Source: CAZJAD01 sp964543855
Lineage (GTDB): Bacteria > Electryoneota > RPQS01 > DYHQ01
Length of the DNA: 64,000 nucleotides
Assembly (NCBI GenBank): GCA_964543855.1
Contig: CAZJAD010000001.1
Coordinates: 1-64,000 of the forward strand
Direction of reading: 5' to 3'
Shown: one piece after another, positions 33,282 through 42,528 of the stretch
Layout of the letters: the number at the start of each line of letters is the position of its first letter
Numbering within the stretch: position 1 is the stretch's first letter
Position numbers and translations under genes: made by a program
Notes under the pieces: generated by a model
The model's input: only the letters and a program-made list of their open reading frames with translations
Databases searched by the model: none
What the model was told of the DNA's origin: nothing

Positions 33282-34136
33282 GTGAAATCACAGATCCTCG
33301 TCATTGACGACGAAAAAGAGATTTGCGAGCTGCTCCAAGTTGCCCTTGAGATGGCCGGGCACGGCGTGCGGTACAGCACGACGGCTGATGGCGGCCTCGA
33401 GCTTGCCCGACGCGAGCACTTCGACCTTGCCATCGTCGATATGGTGATGCCCAACCGGGATGGCTTGGAGGTCCTCGAAGAACTCCAGGCAGCGCATCCG
33501 GACATCGTTGTCATCGTCATCACAGGCCTCCATTCCACAGAACTTCTCCGCAGGGCTTTGGACATGGGAGCCTTTGGTGTGCTTGCGAAGCCATTCACGC
33601 TTGCAGACATTGTTGCACTCATCGAGCTGGGAAACACGATTCGTGGTCCGGCACCGTCCCTGCAGACCCTCGGCCCTATCATGCGCCAGACGATCGAGTT
33701 CCGGCTGCCGACGACTTGGCCGGTCGCACTCGAGATACCCGCCTATCTCCGGGATGTCGCTCGGGCTCTGGACTTTCCTCGGATCATCAGCGATCGGAAC
33801 ATCCCCGTAGCCATTCATGAACTCATCCAGAACGCGACCATTCACGGCAACAGACGCAGGGGGAACACCACCGTTACGGTGCGTGCGGCTGTTGCCAACC
33901 GGACGCTGACGGTTGAGGTCGAGGATGAAGGAAAAGGCTTCGATCCGACCAAGGTCATGGCTGCGCAGACCGCTCAATCTTCCGAGGCCAAAGGTTGGGG
34001 AGGGCTTTTCATCGTCAAATGCTTTGCCGATGATCTGACTTTCGAAAAGAATGGAAGCCTGGCGCGGGTGACTTTCCAGGCGATCCGGTCTCCAAAGAAA
34101 GCCGCGACCCGTCGGACGATCCGGGCCAAGACGTGA
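33282..34136 (+). CDS. Response regulator with C-terminal GHKL ATPase domain (anti-sigma-like output)
   Basis: 284 residues from GTG 33282. The receiver domain (about 4-120) has the acidic pair and phospho-Asp53 (AIVDMVMPN), the Thr/Ile region and Lys in LAKPF. The C-terminal domain (about 145-270) is HATPase_c_2/RsbW-like: N-box HELIQNATIHGN, G1 VEDEGKGFDP, G2 GWGGLFIVKCF. It has no DHp domain, so it is unlikely to autophosphorylate on His. In RsbW-type proteins this domain binds an anti-anti-sigma factor or phosphorylates a Ser. The gene opens the island, and a sigma-54-like site lies upstream. The Shine-Dalgarno sequence is weak. Confidence 0.85.
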   Translation: MKSQILVIDDEKEICELLQVALEMAGHGVRYSTTADGGLELARREHFDLAIVDMVMPNRDGLEVLEELQAAHPDIVVIVITGLHSTELLRRALDMGAFGVLAKPFTLADIVALIELGNTIRGPAPSLQTLGPIMRQTIEFRLPTTWPVALEIPAYLRDVARALDFPRIISDRNIPVAIHELIQNATIHGNRRRGNTTVTVRAAVANRTLTVEVEDEGKGFDPTKVMAAQTAQSSEAKGWGGLFIVKCFADDLTFEKNGSLARVTFQAIRSPKKAATRRTIRAKT

Positions 34137-34244
34137 GCGGTGGAGGTGAGTGTGCGAGGTTCCGCCGAGTATCGAATGCCAACGGAAAGAGGGATGGATG
34201 TCTATCCTGATTCGCAGCGTGTGAGCGACCCGGAAGAGAGAAGC

Positions 34245-34631
34245 ATGAAACGCATTCTTCTGATCGAAGATGAACCAGAGGTCCGCTTGCTGGTCGAGGC
34301 CACGCTAACCTTTCGCGGGTTTCCGGTGTTGTCCTGCGAAAGCGGTACTCGTGGCCTTGAAGAGGCGCGCCGTGGCGATTTCCAGCTCGTGCTCCTGGAC
34401 ATAATGATGCCGGACATGTCGGGCTACGATGTGCTCGAGGCTCTGCGCGCTGATAAACGAACCGCACATCTTCCGGTGGTGCTGCTGTCGGCCAGTTCTC
34501 CGGAAAACGAGGTCGAGCGCATGGCACACTTGGGCGTGATTAAGTTCATTCCCAAACCCTTTGACTCCAAGAGCCTCGGGCTCGAGGTTGCTCACTTACT
34601 TGAGGAAATCGCGGATGAATCCCCCGGTTGA
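34245..34631 (+). CDS. Single-domain response regulator
   Basis: 128 residues from ATG 34245, where the receiver pattern begins (MKRILLIEDEPEVRLLVE); GGAAGAGAG lies upstream. Phospho-Asp52 is in LLDIMMPDMSG and the conserved Lys in FIPKPF. No output domain, so it acts by protein contact (CheY- or Spo0F-like). Its last 17 nt overlap the Hpt gene, so the two are translationally linked; a phosphate handover between the Hpt protein and this receiver is the natural inference. Confidence 0.9.
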   Translation: MKRILLIEDEPEVRLLVEATLTFRGFPVLSCESGTRGLEEARRGDFQLVLLDIMMPDMSGYDVLEALRADKRTAHLPVVLLSASSPENEVERMAHLGVIKFIPKPFDSKSLGLEVAHLLEEIADESPG

Positions 34632-34926
34632 CGCGGAGACGTTGAGCAGACTGCAAGCCGCCTATGTCGCAACCTTCCCCGACAAACTCCAACGCCTGGA
34701 GCAGTGTCTTGAGAAGGAGGACTGGGCTAACCTTCAGCGATTTGGGCATCAGCTCAAGGGATCGGGCCGAGCTTATGGATTTCCCAAGCTCACGGCGCTT
34801 GGAGCGGACATCGAGGAGGGGGCCATCTCCCGAGATCGAGCGGCTCTGAAAGGACTTTGTCAAGAATTGTCGGCGGTGATGAACGCGGTCAGGCACGAAC
34901 GGCAGGAAGTGTCGAATGCACCTTAG
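34615..34926 (+). CDS. Hpt (histidine phosphotransfer) domain protein
   Basis: 103 residues from ATG 34615 (GAGGAAA upstream; overlaps the preceding gene). Four-helix Hpt domain with the phospho-accepting His in RFGHQLKGSGRAYGF, the family signature HxLKGSA-like. It shuttles phosphate between receiver domains. Its end overlaps the next gene's ATG at 34916. It is the only stand-alone Hpt in the island, placed between receivers, so it is a likely hub of the relay. Confidence 0.9.
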   Translation: MNPPVDAETLSRLQAAYVATFPDKLQRLEQCLEKEDWANLQRFGHQLKGSGRAYGFPKLTALGADIEEGAISRDRAALKGLCQELSAVMNAVRHERQEVSNAP

Positions 34927-36412
34927 CAAGCGAGTCCATATTGTACTTGTGGCTAATGATGACAAGGATATTCTGAGGCTCATGGCAGCGCAAGTTGCGA
35001 GTCTTGGAGCAACCCAAGTCATGCAAGCTTCGGACGGCGAAGAGGCTTTGCGGCTCGTTGAGACGCGCGAACCGGATGTCATTGTCTGTGATATCAACAT
35101 GCCGCGCCTGACCGGATTTCAGCTCTGCCAGATTCTGAAGACTCCCGAATTTGCGAGATTCAACGAAGTCCCGATTATTCTGACATCCGCGACCTACCGG
35201 GATGTCGTGGCCGAGCAGGTGGCGCGAGACCTGGGGGCATACGCCTACCTGCAGCAGCCCCACGAGGAGGCGGAACTCATCCGTTTGGTCCGGCTGGCAC
35301 TCAGGCATGATGCAGACCGGGGCGAAGATCCGGCGATTCTGACCTATCGGGGAACGATCGCGGTGATCGATGATGACCCGGACATCCTGATCTTCCTGTC
35401 TCAGGTTCTCGGAGCAGACGCATGGCGAGTGTTGACGGCGCCGTCGGGCCAGGAAGGGATGCAGCTGCTTCAGGATCGGCGCGTCCAGATCGTGCTGCTA
35501 GATTACCAGATCCCGGACATCAGCGGACGAGACATCTTGGCGCACATCCGGCGGAAACACCCGGAACGAGTTGTGATTATGATGACGGGCCACGGGACCG
35601 AGAATATCGTCGTAGACCTCATCAAGGCCGGTGCTGATGAGTATGTGCGCAAACCTTTTGAAGCTGCCGAGATACTGGATGTATGTGACCGAGCGTACCG
35701 CAGGTTCTCCTTCCTTCGCATCCACGAACAATTCCAGGACAAGCTGGATCGCCTCAAGGAGATGGGAGATTACCTGGACCACTTGATCCGGTACAGCGAG
35801 GAGTCCATTTTTTCGTGCGATGCCGCAGGCCATGTCCAAGTCTGGAACCGTGGTGCGGAGCGGATGTATGGGTATACCGCGGCGGAGATCCACGGACAGA
35901 TTGTCGATGAGTTTCTGGATCCTCCCGAACACCAGCGGAAAGCCCCCGATGTCGTGCGCATTCTTCAGGAGCGCGGAGCTTTCTCGGAGAAGGAAATCCT
36001 TCGCCGCCGCAAAGACGGGACCATCTTCCCTGTCACGGCAACCTACTCGCCGATTACGAATCCTCACGGAACCATGATCGGCTTTTCGGTGATCGAGCAC
36101 GATATCACGACGATGAAACGGCTCGAGGAGGAGCTCATCCGGAGCGAACGCCTGCGAGCCATTACCCAGCTTGCGGTGACCACGAACGACCAAGTGAACA
36201 CGCCGCTGGGTGTCATCTTGGGGTATGCTCAGTTTTTGCAGCGCAAAATCCTTGCGCTTGAGCCCGAAGACATGGATGCCCTGAAGACGATCGAGAAACA
36301 AGTGCTCAAGATCAAAGACATCATGAACCAACTGAAACGCCTCTCCCAGCCAATGGTCAAGAACTACCCTATTGAAGGCGTTGAAATGTTGGATCTGACC
36401 CATTCGAGATAA
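34916..36412 (+). CDS. REC-REC-PAS protein with degenerate kinase dimerisation domain
   Basis: 498 residues. REC1 (about 5-125) has phospho-Asp59 in VIVCDINMPR but its conserved Lys position reads LQQP, so it may be signalling-impaired. REC2 (about 140-260) is normal (LLDYQIPDISG, VRKPF). A PAS domain follows (about 290-400). The end is a DHp-type helical hairpin (TQLAVTTNDQVNTPLGVIL) in which the phospho-accepting His is replaced by Asp425. The ATPase domain is missing. It cannot be a normal histidine kinase; a scaffold or phosphate sink is inferred. It overlaps the Hpt gene by 11 nt. Compare 41458-42516. Confidence 0.85.
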   Translation: MHLSKRVHIVLVANDDKDILRLMAAQVASLGATQVMQASDGEEALRLVETREPDVIVCDINMPRLTGFQLCQILKTPEFARFNEVPIILTSATYRDVVAEQVARDLGAYAYLQQPHEEAELIRLVRLALRHDADRGEDPAILTYRGTIAVIDDDPDILIFLSQVLGADAWRVLTAPSGQEGMQLLQDRRVQIVLLDYQIPDISGRDILAHIRRKHPERVVIMMTGHGTENIVVDLIKAGADEYVRKPFEAAEILDVCDRAYRRFSFLRIHEQFQDKLDRLKEMGDYLDHLIRYSEESIFSCDAAGHVQVWNRGAERMYGYTAAEIHGQIVDEFLDPPEHQRKAPDVVRILQERGAFSEKEILRRRKDGTIFPVTATYSPITNPHGTMIGFSVIEHDITTMKRLEEELIRSERLRAITQLAVTTNDQVNTPLGVILGYAQFLQRKILALEPEDMDALKTIEKQVLKIKDIMNQLKRLSQPMVKNYPIEGVEMLDLTHSR

Positions 36413-36461
36413 ACGGCTTAACGGTTCGGGTAGATCATTCCGGAAGTCTTGCAGGTGAATC

Positions 36462-36830
36462 ATGGAGACACTGAAGAAGAAAAAGGTAATCGTGGTCGAC
36501 GATGATCAGGTCATTCGGGACCTGCTGATCAATTTCTTGAAATTCTCAGGCCACGAAGGGATCGGCGCTGCGAACGGCCAGAGAGCCATGGAAATCATTC
36601 TGTCGGAAGCACCTGATCTGGTCATCACAGACATCCATATGCCGCTGATGAACGGCTTTCAACTGCTCCGGGCCATCAGACGCATAAATCCGAATCTGCC
36701 GGTCGTTTTCATCACAGGCTTTGCTCACTTCCGAAGGTTCTTCGCCGACAAAACAGCCCGAGCCGATGGATTCCTGGAAAAACCGTTCTCCCTGGAAGCG
36801 TTGGACGCCTTGGTCAAGAAGTTTATTTAG
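36462..36830 (+). CDS. Single-domain response regulator
   Basis: 122 residues: VIVVDDDQVIRDLL, phospho-Asp57 in DLVITDIHMPLMNG, Thr in FITGFA and Lys in FLEKPFS. Receiver only, so it acts through protein contact. It follows the degenerate REC-REC-PAS protein by 49 nt and closes the first half of the island; a 580-nt gap follows before the kinases. Confidence 0.92.
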   Translation: METLKKKKVIVVDDDQVIRDLLINFLKFSGHEGIGAANGQRAMEIILSEAPDLVITDIHMPLMNGFQLLRAIRRINPNLPVVFITGFAHFRRFFADKTARADGFLEKPFSLEALDALVKKFI

Positions 36831-37412
36831 CGAAGGAAGAGATTCGTTGCACGAAAGTGCCTGAGCGAACGATGTTGGACCACACGGATCTCCCGGGCAG
36901 ACCTTCTGAAGCAGCTCGGCGATTACAGTCCTTAGTGGACTCGTGATTGGACAGTGGGTCCTGAGCTGACTTCCCCCAAATTTCTGCACTCTCATCATCA
37001 CAGATTGAAGCATAAATCGATTGCGTGGGCGAGCTTTCACTCAACTTGAAGCTGAAGAAAGCGAACTCAGGGCGGCAGACAATTCCCGGCAGGGCTGGAA
37101 CCGAAGCCAGTGCGGCAGCCGATGACTCCCCGCTTCCAACGGATTGCCGCCAGTGCCAATTGGTGTGCTGAAGAACGCACAGATGTCCCTGAAGACCCGC
37201 CGATCGTCGCAACACGGATACTCCAGGCGGACTCCTGCCCAGAAACAGAGGTTCATCGAAGGCTGAAATCAGTCTGCGGTCCGAGAGCGGGAGATGCTCC
37301 TGGCAAGGGCAAACAAAAACAAATGGATGCATTGCTTCAAGCCTTGATCTCACTTTCATTATACCACCCATTTATCTTGACATTCTACTGAATTTTATAT
37401 AAATTTGTCCAT
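36831..37412. other. Gene-free stretch inside the phosphorelay island
   Basis: No credible gene. Its last 40 nt are AT-rich (TTGACA at 37378-37383, TATATAAATTTG at 37396-37407) and should contain the promoter of the next kinase, but the spacing between the two boxes is short (12-14 nt). It ends very close to the ATG, and there is no Shine-Dalgarno sequence. Confidence 0.5.
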
Positions 37413-39410
37413 ATGAACAAAGGTCATCTGCTCGTCATAGACGACGAAGAGGATCTGCGGCAAATCGTCCAGCGCTATTTTCACGCGGCGGACTATGGAG
37501 TCACCGTGGCTGCTGACGGTCGCGATGGCGTGACGAAATTCGAGCAGGCCGCAGACATCGACCTCGTGCTGACCGATATTCGGCTGCCCGGCATGGACGG
37601 CCTGGAAGTCCTCACAGAAATCAAGAAGCGTGATCCCTCGGTTCAGGTCGTGCTGATGACGGGTTACTCGGAGAAGGAGCTCGCTATCCAAGCGCTCCGC
37701 CTCGGCGCCAATGACTATGTCGAGAAGCCCTTTCAACTGGATGATCTCGACGATATCATTCAACGAGCCTTGAGGCGCCGGCGAGTCCAGGCCTTCTCGG
37801 CACGGTGGCAGGGATTCCTTGAGAGACTCCCGCTCGCGTTTGCCTGGTGCAACGATGAGGGTATTGTCCAAGGCATCACTCGAGACACCGAGAACCTCCT
37901 CGGTGTGCCAGAGACAGCCCTGGTGGGTAAGCCGATCCATGAAATTGAGGGCTGCCAGGCGCTACGACCTTGGTTTGCGGCGAGCTCATCGAGCGCCGTC
38001 CCTCCATCCCCGCGCATCGAACTGGAGGTCGGGGAACGATGGCTATCGGTCTACCGCACACGCCGTCTATCGCGCAAGAACCAGCCCCAGACTCTGCTGT
38101 GCTTCTCCGATGTAACCGAACGCAAATCGCTGGAAGGCGAACTCGTGCGTATCACGCGGGAGATTGAGGACCGTGTCGAAGAGCGAACCGAGAGCCTCAA
38201 GACGGCGATGGAGTTTTCAGACCGGCTGCTGGATGCGACCGGCGTGCTCATTGCCTATTTCCCCACCAACGGGAAGCCCTCGCGATGGAACAAATTCGCC
38301 CAGAAGCTCTGTGGGTATAGTGAACGCGAGTTGCGGGAATCAGACCCGTGTACGCTCCTCTCCGTTGACAATAGTTCGAGCCTCGAGATGCTGTTTCAGC
38401 CGGGAAAGGGCTCGGAGATCACGGATCATGTCGCCGATATTCGGACGCACAGCGGTGAGATACGGACGCTCGTTTGGCAAACCAGGATAATCCGTCAGCA
38501 CAGAAAAGTCGTGGGGCGGCTTGTCATCGGTTCAGACATCTCAGCCCAGAAGGAGCTGGAGGCGGAACTCCAGAGATACAACACCCAGCTCGAAGAGATG
38601 GTCGAGAAGCGAACGGCTGAACTTCGCAAGAAGGATGCCCAGCTCATCCATTCGGCGCGGCTGGCCTCGCTGGGCGAGATGGCCGCAGGCATCGCTCACG
38701 AGATGAAACAGCCCCTCAACGGCATCTCCATCACGGCGGACCTCATTCGCCTGTTGCAGAAGCGCCGTGAACTCAGTGATGAAACGCTCGGCGGCCATCT
38801 GGAGATGATCAAATCCATGGTCGAGCGCATGTCCAAGATTATTAACCATCTGCGCGGATTCAGCCACATCGACTCATCCCGATTCAGTCTCATCAACCTG
38901 ACGGCGGCGATCGATGGCGCCTTCTCGATCTTGGGAGAGCAGCTACGCATTCACCAGATCAAGGTCATTCGTGAGACGCCTGATGACCTTCCCAATGTGA
39001 GGGGCGAGCTCAACCAGATCGAACAGGTGCTCGTGAACCTCATTCAGAATGCTCGTGATGCAATGGACGACCTGGGCAACAAGTATCAACGCGAAGGAAA
39101 AGCGCCCGACGGATGGGAAAAGGTGCTGACGGTTCGCGCGGGAACGGAGAACAATAAGAGATCGGTATTCGTCGAGATTTCAGATACCGGGGGTGGCATG
39201 TCCCCGGAAGTGCGGGATCGGCTTTTCGAGCCTTTCTTCACAACGAAAGAAGCGGGCTTAGGCACAGGGCTTGGTCTCTCCATCAGCGCCAGCATCATCG
39301 AGTCACACCAGGGAGAGATCCGGGTGGAGACGAAAGAAGGTGTCGGCAGCACCTTCCGTGTGATTCTGCCCACCGCACTGGAGGAGCACCCCAGTTCCGA
39401 TGCTAACTGA
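37413..39410 (+). CDS. REC-PAS-PAS histidine kinase
   Basis: 665 residues. The N-terminal receiver (phospho-Asp55 in LVLTDIRLPG, Lys in VEKPF) is followed by two PAS-like domains, a coiled coil, DHp with His429 (AAGIAHEMKQPLNGI) and the GHKL ATPase (N-box NLIQNARDAMDD, G1 ISDTGGGM, G2 GLGTGLGLSIS). It has no membrane helix, so it is a cytosolic sensor. The kinase sits C-terminal to its own receiver, so its activity may depend on an upstream phosphate donor. The start codon has no Shine-Dalgarno sequence and a promoter-like AT-rich sequence ends 6 nt before it. The next kinase follows after 8 nt. Confidence 0.93.
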   Translation: MNKGHLLVIDDEEDLRQIVQRYFHAADYGVTVAADGRDGVTKFEQAADIDLVLTDIRLPGMDGLEVLTEIKKRDPSVQVVLMTGYSEKELAIQALRLGANDYVEKPFQLDDLDDIIQRALRRRRVQAFSARWQGFLERLPLAFAWCNDEGIVQGITRDTENLLGVPETALVGKPIHEIEGCQALRPWFAASSSSAVPPSPRIELEVGERWLSVYRTRRLSRKNQPQTLLCFSDVTERKSLEGELVRITREIEDRVEERTESLKTAMEFSDRLLDATGVLIAYFPTNGKPSRWNKFAQKLCGYSERELRESDPCTLLSVDNSSSLEMLFQPGKGSEITDHVADIRTHSGEIRTLVWQTRIIRQHRKVVGRLVIGSDISAQKELEAELQRYNTQLEEMVEKRTAELRKKDAQLIHSARLASLGEMAAGIAHEMKQPLNGISITADLIRLLQKRRELSDETLGGHLEMIKSMVERMSKIINHLRGFSHIDSSRFSLINLTAAIDGAFSILGEQLRIHQIKVIRETPDDLPNVRGELNQIEQVLVNLIQNARDAMDDLGNKYQREGKAPDGWEKVLTVRAGTENNKRSVFVEISDTGGGMSPEVRDRLFEPFFTTKEAGLGTGLGLSISASIIESHQGEIRVETKEGVGSTFRVILPTALEEHPSSDAN

Positions 39411-39418
39411 GGAATTCC

Positions 39419-41461
39419 ATGTCTGCTTCTGACCATAGCGGCAGGTCAGAGCCTCCCGAGAATGTACGCGGGACGGTTTTGGTGGTTGACGACGAGGAGA
39501 CCATCCTGACGGTCCTGAAGAACCTGCTGACTCTCCGTGGCCACCGAGCGGTCACGGCGTCGGACGCTCAGCAGGCTCTTTCTCTCTTTGGCAGCGATAC
39601 CGCCTTCGATGCCATCCTGACTGACATCCGCATGCCCGGGCAAACCGGCCTGGACCTGCTCGCCGAGATTCGGCGCAGCGATGCAGAATTGCCCATAGTC
39701 GTGATGACCGGCTACGGTGAGTATCAGATCGCCGTCGATGCACTTCGAAAAGGTGCGACGGACTACCTGGAAAAGCCGTTTTCGGCCGATGAGCTTTTCA
39801 AGTCTCTCGAGCGAAGCCTGGAGATCCGTCGGCTACGCAGATTGAACCGCGACTACCAACAACATCTCGAGCAGATGGTGGCCCAACGGACGGCAGAGCT
39901 GGCGGTCTCGGAAGAAAGATACCGAGCACTGGTGGAAAACAGCTCAGACATCTTCTACTCACTGGATGACAAAGGAGATTTCACCTTCGCCAACGAGGGG
40001 ATTCGGCGCACTCTGGGCTATGATCCTCGCGAGCTTGAGGGGATGGCGGTCTGTTCCCTCCTTCACCCCGACGACCTCGGCCCTTGCAGCTGGAATGTAC
40101 GCGAGAGACGGCGGGACCAGCGCGCGGATCGCTGGGTCGAGGTTCGGTTTTTGACGCACAATGGAAAGGGCAAAGGGATTCCACCGCACCGCGTTCTCGA
40201 GGTGAAAGCGCGTGGCGTCTACGGTGAGAATAGCCGATTCCTGGGAACGGAAGCGATCGCACGGGACATGACCGAGCGGAAGGACTTTGAGGAGAAACTG
40301 AGCAAGCAAGCCGCCGAGCTTGCTCATCTTGTTGACGAGAAAACCGGGGAAATTCAGCGGGTCACTCAGCTCCTCAAGAACATCCTGCAATCCGCCGAGG
40401 ATTTTTTCATTCTCTCGACAGATCCTGAGGGCATTATCACATCGGTTAATGAAGGAGCGCGCAAAATCCTCGGCTACTCGCCGCGTGAGGTTGTGGACAA
40501 GGCGAGTGTATCGATACTCGAGCCGGAGAGTGAAGAAACTCATGGCTGGTTTGACCAAGTGACTCGAACGGTGCTCAGCCGTGGCCGGTGGCAAGGAGAA
40601 AAGGAACTGCGCCGAGCTTCGGGTGAAACACTCCCGGCGCGGCTCAATGTGCGTCCACTCCTCGATCAGGCTTCGGAGATGATCGGCTATGTTCTCATCG
40701 GCCAGGACATCACGGAGCAGAAGAATATCGAGGAACAGATTCTTCGGTCGGAGAGACTGGCTGCCGCCGGACGCCTGGCCGCGGGATTGGCCCACGAAAT
40801 CAACAATCCTCTCTACGGCATCCGCAATGCCATCGAGATTCTGACCCAAGAATTGCCCGAGGAGAACGACAGGCGCCATCTTGTGGATCTTTCCCTGAAA
40901 GAAATTGACCGCATCTCGCTCCTTCTGGCCAAGATGTTGGATTTCTACCGACCGTCCGAGGAAGAGCGCAAGGAACTCGACATCAATCTGCTCCTGGACA
41001 ACCTCCTCACATTCATGAGCGGACAGCTTACCAGCCATGGCATCGAGATTGTGCGCGAGTTGGCCGACAAGCCTCTCTTTGTCTCGGGCTCGTCGGGTCA
41101 GCTGGAGCAGGTCTTCATGAACCTCTTCACCAATGCCCGGACCGCGATGCCATCAGGAGGAAGGCTGACGGTGCGAACGCGCAAGTCGCGCCATTCCGTG
41201 GTCGTGGAGATATGCGATACCGGCGTGGGAATCGAGAAGGAACATCTACCACATGTCTTCGATGCCTTTTACTCGACGCACGCTGAGTCGAAGCACTCCG
41301 GGCTTGGACTATCGGTGTCGGATGCGATCATTCGAAGCCACGGCGGCAAGATCGAAGTTCACACTGCCGTCGGAAAGGGAACGACCTTTTCAGTCTGGCA
41401 TCCACTGATTCTGAAGAAGGATTTGAGGGAATCGTCCGGAGAAAGCGAAGGAGAAGGATGA
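39419..41461 (+). CDS. REC-PAS-PAS histidine kinase
   Basis: 680 residues, same order as the preceding gene: receiver (AILTDIRMPGQTG, LEKPFS), two PAS domains (ALVENSSDIFYSLDDKGDF; FFILSTDPEGIITSVNEGA), DHp with His459 (LAAGLAHEINNPLYGI) and GHKL ATPase (FTNARTAMPSGG, ICDTGVGIEKEHL, HSGLGLSVSDAI). Soluble. Its stop overlaps the next gene's start as ATGA, so it is coupled to the DHp-only protein and is that protein's most likely catalytic partner. Confidence 0.93.
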   Translation: MSASDHSGRSEPPENVRGTVLVVDDEETILTVLKNLLTLRGHRAVTASDAQQALSLFGSDTAFDAILTDIRMPGQTGLDLLAEIRRSDAELPIVVMTGYGEYQIAVDALRKGATDYLEKPFSADELFKSLERSLEIRRLRRLNRDYQQHLEQMVAQRTAELAVSEERYRALVENSSDIFYSLDDKGDFTFANEGIRRTLGYDPRELEGMAVCSLLHPDDLGPCSWNVRERRRDQRADRWVEVRFLTHNGKGKGIPPHRVLEVKARGVYGENSRFLGTEAIARDMTERKDFEEKLSKQAAELAHLVDEKTGEIQRVTQLLKNILQSAEDFFILSTDPEGIITSVNEGARKILGYSPREVVDKASVSILEPESEETHGWFDQVTRTVLSRGRWQGEKELRRASGETLPARLNVRPLLDQASEMIGYVLIGQDITEQKNIEEQILRSERLAAAGRLAAGLAHEINNPLYGIRNAIEILTQELPEENDRRHLVDLSLKEIDRISLLLAKMLDFYRPSEEERKELDINLLLDNLLTFMSGQLTSHGIEIVRELADKPLFVSGSSGQLEQVFMNLFTNARTAMPSGGRLTVRTRKSRHSVVVEICDTGVGIEKEHLPHVFDAFYSTHAESKHSGLGLSVSDAIIRSHGGKIEVHTAVGKGTTFSVWHPLILKKDLRESSGESEGEG

Positions 41462-42516
41462 GCCGGAGAAAAAAGGAACCTAAGCCCCGTGTTCTTGTCG
41501 TCGACGACGAGGAGCTCATTCGCACGACTCTCGAGATAAAGCTATCATCGGATTTTGATGTGACGATCGCGAGCAGCGGAAGTGAAGCCATCGAACAGAT
41601 CGGCAAGCGATCGTTTGATGTGATCGTGACGGATCTGAAGATGATGGGCGCCGATGGCATTGATGTGTTGCACGCGGCTCGCAAGACCCCCGAGGGGCCT
41701 GATGTGATCATCCTGACAGGCTATGCGTCGCTGGAGAGCGCTCTGGAAGCCCTTAGGCAGGAGGCTTTTGATTACCTTATCAAACCGGTAGACCACGCAC
41801 GACTCCATCGTGTACTCATTCGCGCTGTGGAGCAGCGTCGATTGGCCGATGAGAACAAGGCCATTATGGCCGAGAGCAAGAGGCTGCGCGATTTCTATGA
41901 GGCGATTCTCAATGAGATCGAGGATGCCCTCTTCGTCGTGGATTCGTCTCTGAACCTCGTGGCTGCCAATCGATCTTGCCACGAACGCATATTCGAAGGC
42001 AAGCCTGCGAAAGTGAACCGGCCCGCAGGCGATGTGCTGCCGGAGTGGCTGGGAGAAGACAGCAAGAAGCTTTTTGAGACCGTTCTAAAGAAGAAGACGC
42101 CGGAAGTTTTTGAGGCGGTGCACCAATCGAACGGCATGATCCGCCACTATCTCGTCAGGCTTCAACCGCTGGCGGGTCTCGTACACGACGCAAACGGGGG
42201 CTTGGTCGCCCTTCTGACGGATGTCACGGCACTCAAGCAACTGGCCCAGGCCGAATCTCAGGCGAAAAAGCTCGAAGGAATAACGCAACTGGCCGTGACA
42301 CTCAATCACGAGATCAACAACCCTCTGGGAATCGTTCTTGGCCAGACACACTTGCTCAGACAGGATATCGAGGTCGGGTCTTCGTCATGGGAAGAGCGGC
42401 TGTGGGTAATCGAGGATCAGATCCAACGCGTGGCTCAGCTAACACAGAAGCTCAGTCAGTTGAGCGCGGCCAAGGAAGCCGATTACATTGACGACAGAAA
42501 AATGATCGCGCTGTAG
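41458..42516 (+). CDS. REC-PAS protein ending in a DHp domain without an ATPase domain
   Basis: 352 residues. Receiver (VIVTDLKMMGADG, LIKPV), a PAS domain (about 145-265) and a DHp hairpin with an intact H-box, His284 (TQLAVTLNHEINNPLGIVLG), but the protein stops 65 residues later where the ATPase domain should begin. The stop region is clean, with the next gene 12 nt on, so this is not a frameshift. The tail pattern Y-x6-M-I-x-L resembles the tail of the 34916 protein (Y-x6-M-L-x-L), suggesting a defined end. It may be phosphorylated in trans by a neighbouring kinase and act like an Hpt module. Confidence 0.85.
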   Translation: MSRRKKEPKPRVLVVDDEELIRTTLEIKLSSDFDVTIASSGSEAIEQIGKRSFDVIVTDLKMMGADGIDVLHAARKTPEGPDVIILTGYASLESALEALRQEAFDYLIKPVDHARLHRVLIRAVEQRRLADENKAIMAESKRLRDFYEAILNEIEDALFVVDSSLNLVAANRSCHERIFEGKPAKVNRPAGDVLPEWLGEDSKKLFETVLKKKTPEVFEAVHQSNGMIRHYLVRLQPLAGLVHDANGGLVALLTDVTALKQLAQAESQAKKLEGITQLAVTLNHEINNPLGIVLGQTHLLRQDIEVGSSSWEERLWVIEDQIQRVAQLTQKLSQLSAAKEADYIDDRKMIAL

Positions 42517-42528
42517 GCAAGGAGCGGC

